Source: Blasia pusilla (taxonomy: Eukaryota > Marchantiophyta > Marchantiopsida > Blasiales). From it: a stretch of 64,000 bases of DNA. The stretch is from NCBI GenBank assembly GCA_050084515.1, contig CM114272.1:53940001-54004000 (forward strand), written 5' to 3'. The notes below the pieces were generated by a model, which saw only the letters and a program-made list of their open reading frames with translations, did no database searches and had not been told where the DNA came from. Shown one piece after another: positions 63,076-64,000 of the stretch. Made by a program: the position numbers and the translations under genes. Position 1 is the stretch's first letter. Each line of letters opens with the position of its first letter.

Positions 63076-64000
63076 TCAGTACGTACCCTTCATTCACAAC
63101 ATAAACAACACAAGTTAAAATATCACCACTACTCAGTTAAAGGAAGTTTCAAGGTCTAGAATGTATTTGAAGCAATTATCAAGAGAACAAATAATAGGAT
63201 GATCAATTTTGACTTCATCAGCAACATTGGTGATGTATAGAAAATGGTTTGATTATAGCCTAGTCCACTTCTAATAAATTACATTTGCCTCAATAGTATC
63301 TACACCATCACAAGGAAGACATTCCAGCTATCTAAGTGATTGTTCACTCAAAATAACCTTCTCATAGGGTCGTCATGTGAGGGCTATCTCCTCATTCATG
63401 GACATTGTATTTTTCTGAGTGCTTTTCTTTCTTATGAGAACATATCAAGTAAAATCTACTATTTGAGATAATATATCTCAAAAAGAATGTGTTTGTCAAC
63501 ACATTCTTTCCAAAGTGGCTCTGCCTTCTCCTTAAAGATGATGTATAACATTTACAATATTCACTCAATTCTACGTTACATACATATAGATCATTTTATT
63601 CAAACATCACACATGATAGCTTAGTACGCATAAGCATCTACCATTCAGACAATCCTCTCTCATGAAATCGAAAGCATTATGATAGCCCCAAATTCTGATA
63701 GATCAGAAAGCACACCTCCCGCAACATGGTTACTTTTGGCATCCACACCCAACCCAAACAACTCAATAGATAAAATAAGGTAAGATCCTATAGAGTGGCT
63801 CTTGAACTTCCCGTGATGAAAAAACTCAGCTTACAACGAAAGTAACATCATAAATTTATTGAACCCATGACTTGTAAACTTACATGGAAAGCATTCCAAC
63901 ATTGTCTAATGGGATACTCACAAGGCTTTGCACTTCAAATTAACTATGAACCGAAATCTCTCCACGACATACCACAATAGTGATTCCATTCACAGGGTTG
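63076..64000. other. Anonymous sequence to window end
   Basis: No feature recognised. Confidence 0.4.

Overview
The window is nuclear DNA of a land plant. It is TE-rich, with a multi-exon HASTY/exportin-5 gene, Ty1/copia and Ty3/gypsy elements, a MULE-type SWIM transposase, a LINE fragment and long GA/TC microsatellites. I cannot name the species. The Ty3 type suggests a seed-free plant (bryophyte, lycophyte or fern), but that is inference.

Layout. 1-1921: anonymous sequence with a telomere-like motif. 1922-10920 (G1, +): a decayed Ty3-type retrotransposon. In order it reads gag with zinc knuckles, aspartic protease, a C5-cytosine DNA methyltransferase (DNMT), reverse transcriptase, DDE integrase and a C-terminal PHD finger. 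10921-13694: broken terminal repeats of the same family in both orientations. 13695-18746: a decayed Ty1/copia element whose 3' LTR is cut off. 18747-22835 (G2, +): a second copy of the DNMT-bearing Ty3 element, truncated at both ends; it keeps the RNase H that G1 has lost. 22847-22903: a near-perfect palindrome. 23958-37676 (-): the HASTY gene. I could assemble 22 exons in phase, giving about 1245 residues. 38225-38690: a degenerate tandem repeat of about 100 bp. 39055-40988 (-): a deletion derivative of the Ty3 family (G3), abutting a decayed BED-finger gene copy at 40989-43344 (-). 44700-49038: mostly anonymous, with a 29-bp minisatellite. 49209-50860: a LINE fragment bracketed by TC tracts. 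52435-55311 (+): the better-preserved BED-finger paralogue. 56859-60460 (+): a MULE/SWIM transposase. 61004-61669 (+): an unrecognised ORF.

The most interesting object is the Ty3 family. Two copies carry a DNMT between protease and reverse transcriptase, and at least two carry a PHD finger (a histone-tail reader fold) after integrase. One element family therefore appears to encode both a DNA-methylation writer and a chromatin reader. Its terminal repeats are also odd. The 5' ends carry only block A, while 3' ends read B-A-B. That is a split-direct-repeat layout, normally linked to tyrosine-recombinase retroelements rather than to elements with a DDE integrase. Retrotransposon-borne DNMTs have been reported, as far as I recall, in dinoflagellates and charophyte algae. 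The combination with a PHD finger and split repeats in a land plant may be undescribed.

The single conserved host gene is HASTY, the exporter involved in plant microRNA biogenesis and movement.
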